The notes: generated by a model not told the origin, from the sequence alone. A stretch of DNA of 64,000 nt from JAFDYH01 sp049840875 (GCA_049840875.1 JASGJE010000019.1:62001-126000); one strand, 5' to 3'. Positions 15,838 to 25,352 are shown, counted from the first letter of the stretch. Program-made: numbers and translations.

Positions 15838-17403
15838 ATGGATCTTACTAACCTGAATCGTGACCGGAAGCAACGCCGGAAATCGTCTCCTGACCTGAGC
15901 ACCATGGTATACGGGAAAGTTCCTCCCCAGGCCAAAGACCTGGAGGAAGCCGTGCTCGGTGCAATAATGCTTGAAAAAAGCGCTTTCGATACCGTTATTG
16001 AAATACTGAAGCCGGAATGTTTTTATGTGGAAGGACATCAGCGCATTTTCCGCGCTATGCAGGGACTGGCGCAAAAAAGCCAACCAATCGATATTTTAAC
16101 GGTCGTTGAAGAGCTCCGTTTCCGCGAAGAACTGGAAATGGTTGGCGGCGCTTATTATGTTACCAAGCTGACCAATGCCGTTGTGTCTGCGGCTAACATA
16201 GAAGCACATGCAAGAATTATTTTGCAAAAATTTATTCAGCGGGAACTGATCCGCATCAGTGGCGAAATTATCGGTGATGCTTATGAAGACAGCACTGATG
16301 TTTTTGATTTGCTGGATGATGCTGAAAGCAAATTGTTTGAAATAACCAACAATCACCTCCGGAAGAATTTCGATACCATTGACTCCGTATTGGTAAAAAC
16401 GATTCAGCGTATCGAAGATCTTCGTCACAGGAATGAAGATGTAACCGGGGTTCCAAGCGGTTTTCCTTCGCTTGACCGTGTAACGTACGGTTGGCAAAAT
16501 ACCGATCTTATTATTCTTGCTGCCCGTCCTGCAGTTGGTAAAACAGCATTTGCGCTTAACCTTGCCCGTAATGCAGCGTTAAGCAGTTCCAAGCCGACAC
16601 CGATTGCATTCTTTTCACTGGAAATGAGCGCCGGCCAGTTGGTACAACGTATTCTTTCTGCAGAAAGTGAAATCTGGTTGGAGAAAATATCACGCGGTAA
16701 GATGGAGGAGCATGAGATGAAGCAGTTGTATGCAAAAGGCATTCAACGGCTGGCCCAGGCACCGATTTTTATTGATGATACACCTGCCCTGAATATTTTT
16801 GAATTAAGAGCAAAATGCCGACGCTTAAAAAATAAACACAACATAGGGTTTGTAATTATTGACTATTTGCAATTGATGAGTGGTACCGGTGATAACAAAA
16901 GTGGTAACCGTGAACAGGAGATCAGCAATATTTCCAGAAACCTGAAAGGATTGGCAAAGGAATTAAGTATACCGATCATCGCATTATCACAGTTAAGTCG
17001 TGCAGTTGAAACGAGAAAAGAAGGAAATAAAATGCCACAGTTGAGCGACCTGCGCGAATCCGGAGCTATCGAGCAGGATGCGGACATGGTAATGTTTTTA
17101 TACCGGCCAGAGTATTATGATATCACCGCCAATGAAATGGGTGAAAACAATCGCGGTGAAACCCATGTGCGTATTGCAAAGCATCGTAATGGTTCGCTGG
17201 AAACGATAAAGCTCAAAGCACTTTTGCATATACAAAAATTTGTTGAAGATGATGGCGATGGATTTTCAGCCATGGGTCTGCCCGGCGGAAGTTGGAAGCC
17301 TGTCTCAGATGCTGATGGAGGCGGCGCAAAAGTGTTTATACAAACAGGAAGTAAAATGAATAATGGCGGGTCATTCGGTGAGGATGATGACGCTCCTTTT
17401 TAA
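15838..17403 (+). CDS. dnaB: Replicative DNA helicase DnaB
   Basis: A 521-residue hexameric 5'-3' helicase. The N-terminal domain (about 25-130: PPQAKDLEEAVLGAIMLEKSAFDTV...) is joined by a linker to a RecA-type C-terminal domain. Walker A reads ARPAVGKTAFALN (near residue 230), then FFSLEMSAGQLVQRI, Walker B FVIIDYLQLM and the DnaB signature LSRAVETRKEGNKMPQLSDLRESGAIEQDADMVMFLYRPEYY. The C-terminal tail is Gly/Asp rich and ends in acidic DDDAPF, as in many Bacteroidota DnaB proteins. No intein is present. Start ATG 15838 fits the family; the basic N-terminal extension (RDRKQRRKSSPD) is common. A terminator follows. Confidence 0.96.
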   Translation: MDLTNLNRDRKQRRKSSPDLSTMVYGKVPPQAKDLEEAVLGAIMLEKSAFDTVIEILKPECFYVEGHQRIFRAMQGLAQKSQPIDILTVVEELRFREELEMVGGAYYVTKLTNAVVSAANIEAHARIILQKFIQRELIRISGEIIGDAYEDSTDVFDLLDDAESKLFEITNNHLRKNFDTIDSVLVKTIQRIEDLRHRNEDVTGVPSGFPSLDRVTYGWQNTDLIILAARPAVGKTAFALNLARNAALSSSKPTPIAFFSLEMSAGQLVQRILSAESEIWLEKISRGKMEEHEMKQLYAKGIQRLAQAPIFIDDTPALNIFELRAKCRRLKNKHNIGFVIIDYLQLMSGTGDNKSGNREQEISNISRNLKGLAKELSIPIIALSQLSRAVETRKEGNKMPQLSDLRESGAIEQDADMVMFLYRPEYYDITANEMGENNRGETHVRIAKHRNGSLETIKLKALLHIQKFVEDDGDGFSAMGLPGGSWKPVSDADGGGAKVFIQTGSKMNNGGSFGEDDDAPF

Positions 17404-17435
17404 TATTTTATAACAGTGAGAATACCAATACAACG

Positions 17436-17460
17436 AACTCTCCAGCCGGAGAGTTTTTTA
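17436..17460 (+). terminator. Terminator after dnaB
   Basis: AACTCTCC-AGCC-GGAGAGTT, an 8-bp perfect stem followed by six T residues. Confidence 0.85.
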
Positions 17461-17526
17461 TTTGGGGGATTTGAAGATTCATTGATAAAACTTGTATTAT
17501 TTTCGGACAAAGTTTAGACTAAAAAA

Positions 17527-19392
17527 ATGAATCATTGGCAGAACAGGCTTAGTATTTTTTTGCTTCTATTTTTATTTTCCATTGCATCATCTGCGCAAAG
17601 AGGTGATACAGTCTTAGTGAGTCAATTTGGGTTACATGCAAATTCACGGGAGAATGCCGTCAAAGCTGTTCAGGCAGCATTGGAATTTTGCAAAAATAAA
17701 AAGCAACCAGTATTGGTTTTTCCGAAAGGCCGCTATGATTTCTGGCCGCAGTGGGCTACAGAGAAAGAATATTATGAATCAAATACGACTGCGATAAACC
17801 CTAAACGATGTGCTACCTGGATATATGATTTTAATAATCTCGTGATTGATGCCAACGGTTCTGATTTTATTTATCACGACCGCATACAACCATTTACGAT
17901 TGATAGCAGCAGCAACATCACAATCAAAAACGTGAATATCGATTGGGATATTCCACTCACTGCACAGGCGACGATAAAAGATACTGCTGCTGATTATATC
18001 GATATACAAATCGATACAATTGCCAATCCTTTTGTTATTGAAGAAGATAAAATTGTTTTTATTGGTGAAGGATGGAAAAGTAAATGGTGGGCATCGATGG
18101 AATTTCAGCCTGATACAAGGTTAATTGTGCCGAAGACAGGCGACAATGGTGTAATGGGCGATAACTGGGAAGATTATAAAGCAGAAAAGGTGTCTGCAGG
18201 AATTATCCGACTTCATTACAGATTTACAAGAAAACCTTCACCTGGAAATGTTATCGTAATGCGTCACAGTGAACGTGATCATGCGGGCATTTTTATAACC
18301 AGTAGCAAAAACATACATCTTGATCATATAGATATCTATCATACTGCGGGATTGGGCGTATTATCCCAGTATTCGGAAAATCTTTCATTTGAGTATCTCC
18401 GTGCCGTGCCGAATAAACGAAAAGGACGTTACTATAGTGCACATGACGACGGTTGTCATTTTTCAAATTGTAAGGGAAAAATTGTTGTTGATCATTCGGA
18501 ATTCGAAGGATTGATGGATGATCCGATTAATATACATGGAACTGCTGTGCAAATAATCGAGCGGAAATCGCCGACGGAGTTGCTATGTCGGTTTATGCAT
18601 GAACAAAGCATAGGAATGAAATGGGCTGAACCCGGGGATTCAATTGCCTTCATTCATCATGAAACGATGCAAACCTTCGCGTTTGGGGTTGTTGTTAGCT
18701 TTAAAGCGTTGACTAAAGAAGATTTTTTGCTGACATTCAACAAACCTGTACCTGGAGAATTGCTTTTAAAAGATGCACTGGAAAATCTTACATGGACGCC
18801 TGACGTAGTTATCAGCAATTCTTTATTCTCGGTTAACCGGGCCCGTGGTATATTGGTTTCCACTCCCGGCAAGGTGATTATTGAAAATAACACATTTTCT
18901 TCCAGCGGTTCTGCAATACTGATTCCTGGCGATGCCAATCAGTGGTTTGAATCAGGTGCAGTGAAAGATGTTATGATTCGCGGTAATAATTTTACAGATG
19001 CTTGCCTCACATCCATGTACCAGTTTTGCGAGGGTATTATCAGTATTGACCCTGAGATACCGAAGCTTGACAAGAACAAACCGTTTCATAGAAACATTAC
19101 GATTACAGAAAACAACTTTCATCCCTTTGATTATCCTGTTTTATATGCGAAATCTGTAGATGGTCTTACATTTTCAAACAACACGATTACGAGAAGTAAT
19201 CGATTCGTTCCATTTCACTCGAGGAGATCGATGTTTACTTTTCTGGCTTGTAAAAATGTAACTATTGCAGGCAATCAATTGCAGGGAGATGTATTGGGAA
19301 AAAATATTTCGGTGGAGCAAACGGCTGTCAATGATTTAAAAATAAGCCCGAAAGGAATTTTTAAAATTGAAATCAACAAGAATAAGAATTGA
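17527..19392 (+). CDS. GH110-like alpha-1,3-galactosidase, right-handed beta-helix
   Basis: A 621-residue exported protein. The signal peptide is at residues 1-24 (ending SIASSAQ). The body is a right-handed parallel beta-helix, with many N/D-rich strand-turn coils (SSNITIKNVNIDWDIP, KNIHLDHIDIYHTAG, NVTIAGNQL). The central block HDDGCHFSNCKGKIVVDHSEFEGLMDDPINIHGT is the signature I associate with GH110, whose members remove terminal alpha-1,3-galactose (blood-group-B-type glycans) with inversion; its Asp residues are the likely acid/base pair. Substrate in this organism is unknown. The stop codon overlaps the rsmE start (TGATG), so the two are translationally coupled. Confidence 0.82.
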   Translation: MNHWQNRLSIFLLLFLFSIASSAQRGDTVLVSQFGLHANSRENAVKAVQAALEFCKNKKQPVLVFPKGRYDFWPQWATEKEYYESNTTAINPKRCATWIYDFNNLVIDANGSDFIYHDRIQPFTIDSSSNITIKNVNIDWDIPLTAQATIKDTAADYIDIQIDTIANPFVIEEDKIVFIGEGWKSKWWASMEFQPDTRLIVPKTGDNGVMGDNWEDYKAEKVSAGIIRLHYRFTRKPSPGNVIVMRHSERDHAGIFITSSKNIHLDHIDIYHTAGLGVLSQYSENLSFEYLRAVPNKRKGRYYSAHDDGCHFSNCKGKIVVDHSEFEGLMDDPINIHGTAVQIIERKSPTELLCRFMHEQSIGMKWAEPGDSIAFIHHETMQTFAFGVVVSFKALTKEDFLLTFNKPVPGELLLKDALENLTWTPDVVISNSLFSVNRARGILVSTPGKVIIENNTFSSSGSAILIPGDANQWFESGAVKDVMIRGNNFTDACLTSMYQFCEGIISIDPEIPKLDKNKPFHRNITITENNFHPFDYPVLYAKSVDGLTFSNNTITRSNRFVPFHSRRSMFTFLACKNVTIAGNQLQGDVLGKNISVEQTAVNDLKISPKGIFKIEINKNKN

Positions 19393-20096
19393 TGCTTCCT
19401 TATTTTTATATTGATCAGTTTAACGCCAGGCAGCAATCAATCGTTCTCGATGAGGATACATCGAAGCATATTGTACAGGTATTGCGGATGAAGAAAGGAG
19501 AGAAGATTAACCTGACAGATGGCAAAGGCAACTTACTCACAGTAGAGATTGAAGATGAACATAAAAAACATTGTGGTGTAAGCATAATTGACAAACAATT
19601 TATTTCAGCTCCAGCGTCTGCTATAACTATTGCTGTTTCGTTGATAAAAAATACCAGCCGCTTTGAATGGTTTTTGGAAAAGGCGACAGAAATCGGTGTG
19701 CAATCCGTCATCCCGCTGATTTGTGAACGGACAGAGACAGAAAAATTCCGTGCAGATCGAATGAAAAATATCCTTGTAAGCGCCATGCTTCAATCACAGC
19801 AGAGCTGGTTGCCCGTGCTGAGAGATCCGGTTTCATTTACGCAGGCGATTGAAGATGCAATCGAAGAACAAAAGTTTATCGCTCATTGTATTGATAGTGA
19901 TAAAAAACAATTAGCTGATGAAATTAATTTTCTATCTCATTCAAAAATTATTCTCATCGGTCCCGAAGGAGATTTTACACCGCAGGAAATTGATTTGGCT
20001 TTGAAGAATAATTTCAAACCGGTCACGTTAGGAGATACCAGGCTAAGAACAGAAACAGCCGCGTTGGTAGCTGCAACAGTATTGAAGTTTCATTGA
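19392..20096 (+). CDS. rsmE: 16S rRNA (uracil1498-N3)-methyltransferase
   Basis: A 234-residue SPOUT-class methyltransferase that modifies U1498 of 16S rRNA using S-adenosylmethionine. The start is ATG 19392 (MLPYFYIDQF). It has an N-terminal PUA-like domain with the HIVQVLRMKKGEKINLTDGKG motif (residues 25-45) and a C-terminal trefoil-knot domain: KNTSRFEWFLEKATEIGVQSVIPLICERTE, IGPEGDFTPQEIDLAL and LGDTRLRTETAALVAATVL, the last forming the SAM pocket. Overlap with the preceding glycosidase gene is by one base. Confidence 0.95.
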   Translation: MLPYFYIDQFNARQQSIVLDEDTSKHIVQVLRMKKGEKINLTDGKGNLLTVEIEDEHKKHCGVSIIDKQFISAPASAITIAVSLIKNTSRFEWFLEKATEIGVQSVIPLICERTETEKFRADRMKNILVSAMLQSQQSWLPVLRDPVSFTQAIEDAIEEQKFIAHCIDSDKKQLADEINFLSHSKIILIGPEGDFTPQEIDLALKNNFKPVTLGDTRLRTETAALVAATVLKFH

Positions 20097-20149
20097 TAGA
20101 TATTTACATCCTTGTCTTCCCGTTTCCCCTTTCACGTTTCACAAAACAA

Positions 20150-20953
20150 TTACTTCGCCATATCTGAGCGATTTGGGTCATCTTTATTCAGCCTTGGCTC
20201 ATTTAATTGCACCACTCTTTTTTTCGCCTGGCGTTTTATCATTGTCATATTCAACACTTCAACGATGAAAGAAAAAGCCATTCCGAAGTAGATATAGTTT
20301 TTTAAGTGCAATTTTTCTGCCTGTTCAGAATCCCATCCTTCAATAACAAGACTGATACCGATCATTACAAGAAATGAAAGGGCCAGCATTTTTAATGTAG
20401 GATGCTTATGAATGAATTCAGAAATCTTGGGACTAAACAAGAACATTACGATCATTGCAATAACAACGGCAGCAATCATTATTTCAACGTGCTTTGCTGT
20501 ACCACCAGCGGTAATAACGCTATCAAAAGAGAAAACAGTATCGATAACGATGATCTGTACTATCGCTTGTCCCAGTGTAAGCAATTTTTTATTTTCTGCA
20601 TTCAGGTTGGGGTCTTCGCCTTCCAGCTTGTGATGAATTTCACGTACCGATTTATAAATCAGGAAAAGACCACCACCCAGCATGACGATGCTTGCGATAT
20701 CAAAACCTTTATCAAAAACAGTAAATAACGATTTACCACGTTGTGAAAGCAACCAACCCAATGCCATTAGCAAGAGACTACGTATAATAATACCTGCTAT
20801 CATCCATGAGGTGCGGGCCTTCTTTTGATCTTTACCAGGCAGGCGATTGAGAATAATGCTTACGAAAATAACATTATCAATGCCTAACACAATTTCAAGA
20901 ATAACGAGGACAAAGAAGCTGATGATACTTTCGCTGGTTAAAAGGTGTGACAT
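20150..20953 (-). CDS. TerC family integral membrane protein
   Basis: A 267-residue inner-membrane protein of the TerC/Alx family, implicated in tellurite resistance or manganese export and metal loading of secreted enzymes in various bacteria. Seven or so hydrophobic helices are seen. Signature acidic intramembrane motifs: LVILEIVLGIDNVIFVSIIL (residues 15-34) and IVIDTVFSFDSVITAGG (about 135-151), the DN/DS pair characteristic of the family. The C-terminus is short and basic. It is convergent with rsmE, and the next leftward gene (pyrD) is 75 bases upstream of its start on the same strand. Confidence 0.9.
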   Translation of the reverse strand: MSHLLTSESIISFFVLVILEIVLGIDNVIFVSIILNRLPGKDQKKARTSWMIAGIIIRSLLLMALGWLLSQRGKSLFTVFDKGFDIASIVMLGGGLFLIYKSVREIHHKLEGEDPNLNAENKKLLTLGQAIVQIIVIDTVFSFDSVITAGGTAKHVEIMIAAVVIAMIVMFLFSPKISEFIHKHPTLKMLALSFLVMIGISLVIEGWDSEQAEKLHLKNYIYFGMAFSFIVEVLNMTMIKRQAKKRVVQLNEPRLNKDDPNRSDMAK

Positions 20954-21028
20954 ATCCTGGTTTAAAATTCAAATTAAAGGAAAAATTAAAAACTATGCGA
21001 TTGAAGACGAAGGAAGCAGTAAAATAGA

Positions 21029-22096
21029 TTACAGCCCACGACAAATTTTTTTCACGATCCCCGGCCCTTCATAAATAAAACCTGTCCAGACCTGCATTAA
21101 TGTTGCTCCGGCATCTTTTTTTTCTTTTGCATCAAAAGCATTGAAAATTCCACCCGAAGCGATAACCGGAATTTTTCCCATCGATTTTTTTGTTATATAA
21201 CTTAAAACTTCAGTAGAGCGTTCTCTGACCGGGGCTCCACTCAGCCCGCCTGCACCGATAGTCGTTACATGTTGCTCATCAGTAACAAGCTTCGAACGAT
21301 CAATCGTAGTATTGGTTGCAACCAATCCATCTAATTTTATTTCCAATGCAAGATCGATTACATCATCTACCTGTTCCCAGGTAAGGTCTGGCGCTATCTT
21401 CAATAAAATTGGTTTAGAATGTGCTTTACCGTTATTGATCATTTGCAAATGCATCAGAATTTTTCTCAGCGATTCTTTCTCCTGTAATTCGCGAAGGCCG
21501 GGTGTATTAGGCGAACTTACATTAACAACAAAGTAGTCCACGTATGGATGCAATTCTTTAAAGCAAATTTCATAGTCTTTCCATGCATCCTCGTTGGGGG
21601 TGATTTTGTTTTTGCCGATATTACCTCCGATAATCAGGTGTGAGGTGTGAAGTGTGAGTTGTGAATTAGAATCACTTTGACGATTGACGATTGACCATTC
21701 ACGTAATCGTTCTGCAATCACTTTCACTCCATCATTATTAAATCCCATCCGGTTAATCAATGCTTTATCTTTCGGTAAGCGGAATAAACGGGGTTTATCA
21801 TTGCCTGCCTGCGGCAATGGTGTTACCGTCCCGATTTCAACAAAACCAAAACCCAACGTTTCCAATTCACGTAGATACCGTGCATTTTTATCGAAGCCAG
21901 CACCGAGGCCAACGGGATTTTTAAAATGAAGGCCGAAATACTTTTTCTCGAGACGATGATCATTTGCATTAAAACACCATGCAATAATTTTTCGCAACGG
22001 AGGCAGTTTACAAAAGACTTTCAATGTGTTCATTGAAAAATAATGTACCCATTCTGTTGGGAAGAGAAAGAGAATATTGCGAAGAAGCTTATACAT
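21029..22096 (-). CDS. pyrD: Dihydroorotate dehydrogenase (quinone), class 2
   Basis: A 355-residue membrane-associated FMN enzyme that oxidises dihydroorotate to orotate with quinone in pyrimidine synthesis. The N-terminal hydrophobic extension (LLRNILFLFPTEWVHYFSMNTLK) marks class 2. Motifs: FKNPVGLGAGFDKNARY, GTVTPLPQAGNDKPRLFRLP, FVVNVSSPNTPGLRELQ (catalytic Ser), LVATNTTIDR, GGLSGAPVRERSTEVL and PVIASGGIFNAFDA. Residues about 134-153 (SIVNRQSDSNSQLTLHTSHL) are an extra loop between AERLR and IIGGNIGKNK. Its DNA consists of repeated GTCAATC and TCACAC words, so it looks like a repeat inserted in frame. The catalytic parts are complete. Confidence 0.94.
   Translation of the reverse strand: MYKLLRNILFLFPTEWVHYFSMNTLKVFCKLPPLRKIIAWCFNANDHRLEKKYFGLHFKNPVGLGAGFDKNARYLRELETLGFGFVEIGTVTPLPQAGNDKPRLFRLPKDKALINRMGFNNDGVKVIAERLREWSIVNRQSDSNSQLTLHTSHLIIGGNIGKNKITPNEDAWKDYEICFKELHPYVDYFVVNVSSPNTPGLRELQEKESLRKILMHLQMINNGKAHSKPILLKIAPDLTWEQVDDVIDLALEIKLDGLVATNTTIDRSKLVTDEQHVTTIGAGGLSGAPVRERSTEVLSYITKKSMGKIPVIASGGIFNAFDAKEKKDAGATLMQVWTGFIYEGPGIVKKICRGL
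21636..21705. repeat. Low-complexity repeat inserted in pyrD
   Basis: On the plus strand this reads GTGTGAGGTGTGAAGTGTGA, then GACGATTGACGATTGACC. Both word types resemble intergenic spacers elsewhere in the window (for example GTCAATGGTCAATAG near 38505). It adds about 20 residues to a conserved enzyme. Confidence 0.7.
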
Positions 22097-22191
22097 ACAA
22101 CCGGCGAAGATAAAGTAAGTTCTGCGATGGTTTGGAAGACAGCATTGATTAGGCTAACTTTGGGTAAAAGGTTGCATAAACAACCAATACG

Positions 22192-22269
22192 GTTTATGGT
22201 TTGATGTTTATTGTTTGAGAAGCTGTAAACAAAATAGCAAGTCGCTGAATGGAAGGGTAAACCATAAAC
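22192..22269. repeat. Inverted word repeat upstream of the thiolase gene
   Basis: GTTTATGGTTT (22192-22202) and AAACCATAAAC (22259-22269) are exact inverted copies separated by 56 bases, in the spacer between the divergent pyrD and thiolase genes. They are embedded in A/T-rich words of the same kind as other spacers. No regulator can be assigned. Confidence 0.4.
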
Positions 22270-22296
22270 TTCAAACTAAAAACAAAAAACTTTTTT

Positions 22297-23475
22297 ATGC
22301 AGGAAGCATACATCGTAGCCGGTTATCGCAGCGCCGTTGGAAAATCTAAACGCGGTGGTTTTCGTTTTTATCGTCCCGACGATCTTGCCGTGGATATTAT
22401 TAAAGGACTGATGGCATCGGTACCACAACTGGAAGCAAAAAGAGTAGATGATGTGATTGTAGGCAATGCAGTGCCTGAAGCCGAACAGGGATTGCAGGTA
22501 GGCCGTATAATTGCGGCAAGAGCGCTGGGATTTGATACGCCAGGTATGGTAGTGAATCGTTATTGTGCCAGTGGTATTGAAACGATCTCAATTGCCACCG
22601 CAAAAATTCGCATGGGCATGGCGGATTGCATTATCGCCGGTGGTACGGAAAGTATGAGCCTTGTGCCAACAGCAGGCTGGAAAACAGTACCAGCTTATTC
22701 GATCGCGAAAGAAGATCCGGATTATTATTTAAGCATGGGATTAACTGCGGAAGCAGTTGCGAAAGAGTTTAATGTTAATCGTCAACAGCAGGATGAGTTT
22801 TCATTCAATTCCCATCAAAAAGCAATTAACGCAATAAAGAATGGCTATTTCAAAAATGGAATACTGCCGGTCACTGTTGAAGAAGTGTTTGTAGATGCGA
22901 AAGGAAAAAAACAAAAGAAGAATTATACAGTTGATACAGATGAGGGGCCGCGTGCCGATACATCAATGGATGCATTGGCAAAATTAAAACCAGCCTTTGC
23001 AGCCGGTGGCTCAGTTACTGCTGGCAATTCATCACAAACAAGTGATGGGGCTGCGTTTGTAATTGTAATGGGTGAAAAGATGATGAATGAATTGGGATTA
23101 AAACCGATTGGTCGATTAGTAGCCTGTGCCTCTGCAGGTGTGCATCCGCGCATTATGGGAATCGGCCCTGTCGCCGCTATTCCAAAAGCATTGAAACAGG
23201 TTGGAATGAATCTTTCACAGATTGATTTAATAGAGCTTAACGAAGCATTTGCTTCACAGGCATTGGCTGTCATCCGTGAAGCAGGTTTAAACCCCGATAT
23301 CGTTAATATAAATGGTGGTGCAATAGCATTGGGTCATCCGCTTGGTTGTACAGGCTGTAAGTTGACGATTCAGAACTTGCATGATATGAAACGCCTCAAT
23401 AAGAAATATGGAATGGTGACGGCTTGTGTTGGAGGTGGTCAAGGTATCGCAGGCATTATCGAGAATATCAACTGA
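22297..23475 (+). CDS. Acetyl-CoA C-acyltransferase (thiolase)
   Basis: A 392-residue thiolase of the FadA/acetyl-CoA acetyltransferase superfamily. It either cleaves 3-ketoacyl-CoA in beta-oxidation or condenses acetyl-CoA. The nucleophilic Cys is in VNRYCASGIETI (C90), the general base His in GGAIALGHPLGCTGCKL (about 348) and the second Cys in GMVTACVGGGQGIAGI (about 378). Substrate-loop AGGTESMSLVPTAGW resembles beta-oxidation FadA-type enzymes. Length is typical. No FadB partner lies next to it in the window; pyrD is divergent and an unrelated secreted protein gene follows. Confidence 0.92.
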   Translation: MQEAYIVAGYRSAVGKSKRGGFRFYRPDDLAVDIIKGLMASVPQLEAKRVDDVIVGNAVPEAEQGLQVGRIIAARALGFDTPGMVVNRYCASGIETISIATAKIRMGMADCIIAGGTESMSLVPTAGWKTVPAYSIAKEDPDYYLSMGLTAEAVAKEFNVNRQQQDEFSFNSHQKAINAIKNGYFKNGILPVTVEEVFVDAKGKKQKKNYTVDTDEGPRADTSMDALAKLKPAFAAGGSVTAGNSSQTSDGAAFVIVMGEKMMNELGLKPIGRLVACASAGVHPRIMGIGPVAAIPKALKQVGMNLSQIDLIELNEAFASQALAVIREAGLNPDIVNINGGAIALGHPLGCTGCKLTIQNLHDMKRLNKKYGMVTACVGGGQGIAGIIENIN

Positions 23476-23553
23476 TTTTCGTTTTTATAAATTAGTCAAG
23501 TCGAGATTCTACCGCTCTATCTTTTTGGAGAAAACTAAACTTACATAACTTAA

Positions 23554-24084
23554 ATGAGAATACTATTCTTTATTACTTTTTTTAGTTTAACAGTTACCAT
23601 ATTTGGTCAACAAAAAAATAAAGAGTCTGAGGCTACAAGCTCTGTTTTACGAGAAAAGTATTCAATAAGTTATCCGGAATCATGGAATTTGGATACAACA
23701 AAGAGTTATGCAGCGGACCTGATATTGCGTTCACCATTGACAGATAGCCTCGATGATTTCTCTGAAAACTTAAACGTGATAGTGCAGGACCTTCACGGGC
23801 AGAATTATTACCTTACCAAAATCGGGCGGGAAAGTGAAACCCAAATTAAAAATCTCATAACGGATGTCAGTATTATTGAAAGTAAACTTGACAGCAATTC
23901 ATCTCATCAGTATTACGACCTTACATTCAAAGGACGCCAGGGTAAATTTTTATTGACTACAATTCAGCGATATTATTTTAAAGATGAAACGGGATATGCT
24001 TTGACATTTACAATTAAGAGAGGAAAAGAAGAGGAGTATATTACAGTTGCGGAAAAGATGTTTGATTCTTTCAGATTACGTTGA
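23554..24084 (+). CDS. Exported PsbP/DcrB-like protein
   Basis: A 176-residue protein with a signal peptide (MRILFFITFFSLTVTIFGQ). The mature part, KYSISYPESWNLDTTKS...LRSPLTDSLDDFSENLNVIVQDL...YYFKDETGYALTFTIKRGKEEEYITVAEKMFDSFRL, has the strand order and end pattern of PsbP-like/DUF1795 proteins (a small alpha/beta sandwich). It is periplasmic or extracytoplasmic with no known activity. It lies 78 bases after the thiolase gene on the same strand, but there is no functional link that I can support. Confidence 0.65.
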   Translation: MRILFFITFFSLTVTIFGQQKNKESEATSSVLREKYSISYPESWNLDTTKSYAADLILRSPLTDSLDDFSENLNVIVQDLHGQNYYLTKIGRESETQIKNLITDVSIIESKLDSNSSHQYYDLTFKGRQGKFLLTTIQRYYFKDETGYALTFTIKRGKEEEYITVAEKMFDSFRLR

Positions 24085-24194
24085 TATTCATGGCCAGGTC
24101 AATTTATTTTTCTTTTTTTTATGATTTCTTAATTTTCTTCCTCCTGTAGTTCGCTTAACTTAGGTTGAACAACTGTTTATTAATCCCGATTCAG

Positions 24195-25352
24195 ATGCTG
24201 GCAATTACATTTTCAGGCGCATTCAAGACAATTCTCCTGCTGGGATCGATACAAGGCATAATCGTTTGCAGTTTGCTCTTTTATTCTAAAAAAAACCGTT
24301 ACCCAAACAGGATACTGGCTACATTCATTTTGCTGATTTCTCTTTGCTGCTTTAATTTATATGGTAACTATGAAAATTGGTTTGATTCAAACCTGCTTGT
24401 TTTTTTAAGTAATCTTATTCCCCTGGTTATTGTAATGCCGTTCGGGCCATTGATGTTGTTTTATACACAATCAGTATTAGATCCATCGTTCAGAATAAAT
24501 AAAAAACAACGTAGTCACTTTTATCCAGTCATCATTGATCTTGTTCCGGCATTGACTGTTCTTATTTTTATTGCAGCGGTTTTATCAGGGTTAATAAAAA
24601 ATAAGCAAGGTCCCTGGGGAATTTTTATTGATACTTATAATATATATGCTGATATCCCAAGATGGATTTCGCTGACAATCTATACCTGGTCGACTGCAAA
24701 GTATCTTAAAGCTTATAAAACAAAGCTGAATGGAAACCTGAATGGACAGACAGATGATTATAAATGGCTTCGCCAGTTCGTTAGAGTGTTTACTGTGTTT
24801 CAGGCAATCTGGCTTTTGTATCTCGTTCCTTACGTTATACCCAAATACACTGACAAAATTCTGGATACACTGGACTGGTACCCGATTTATATTCCGATGA
24901 CAGTCCTGATTTATTGGTTGGGCATAAAAGGATATGTCGTTTCTCAGCGACAAGCAGCAGTAGAGAAAAAATCGAATGGAAATAATGCATTAAATCCCCA
25001 GGTGGCTGACCAGGTTGTTCAATCGTTGCTGTGCTCAATGGAGATGGATAAAGTTTACCTGAACCCCAATCTGAATCTTGCCACATTGTCAGAGCATACT
25101 GGAGTTGCCGCTAAAACAATATCCGCTGTATTGAATCAGCATCTTCGGAAAAGCTTCAATGAGTTTGTAAACGGTTATCGCGTAAACGAGTTCAGGGAAA
25201 AAGTGTTGCTCCCTGAAATGAACAACCTTACTATCGCAGGCATTGCGCTTGAATGTGGTTTCAATTCGCAGGCTACATTTCAACGAACCTTCAAAGAGTT
25301 GACCGGCAAGTCTCCTTCTGAATACCGGAAAGCGGCTATCACCGCTGAGTAA
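24195..25352 (+). CDS. AraC family regulator with N-terminal membrane domain
   Basis: A 385-residue membrane-bound transcription factor. The start is ATG 24195 (MLAITFSGAFKTILLLGSIQG); the TTG at 24165 is less likely. Residues 1-255 have about seven hydrophobic helices, as in the Bacteroidota 7TM-AraC group. The C-terminal 95 residues are an AraC/XylS double HTH: LNLATLSEHTGVAAKTISAVLNQHLRKSFNEFVNGYRVNEF and LTIAGIALECGFNSQATFQRTFKELTGKSPSEYRK. The membrane part probably senses an envelope or hydrophobic signal. A terminator separates it from the following peptidase and hydrolase genes, which it may control. Confidence 0.9.
   Translation: MLAITFSGAFKTILLLGSIQGIIVCSLLFYSKKNRYPNRILATFILLISLCCFNLYGNYENWFDSNLLVFLSNLIPLVIVMPFGPLMLFYTQSVLDPSFRINKKQRSHFYPVIIDLVPALTVLIFIAAVLSGLIKNKQGPWGIFIDTYNIYADIPRWISLTIYTWSTAKYLKAYKTKLNGNLNGQTDDYKWLRQFVRVFTVFQAIWLLYLVPYVIPKYTDKILDTLDWYPIYIPMTVLIYWLGIKGYVVSQRQAAVEKKSNGNNALNPQVADQVVQSLLCSMEMDKVYLNPNLNLATLSEHTGVAAKTISAVLNQHLRKSFNEFVNGYRVNEFREKVLLPEMNNLTIAGIALECGFNSQATFQRTFKELTGKSPSEYRKAAITAE

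Noticed and set aside
20150..20953. Tellurite resistance cluster
   Set aside because: Only a TerC-type protein is present; none of the other ter genes are nearby.
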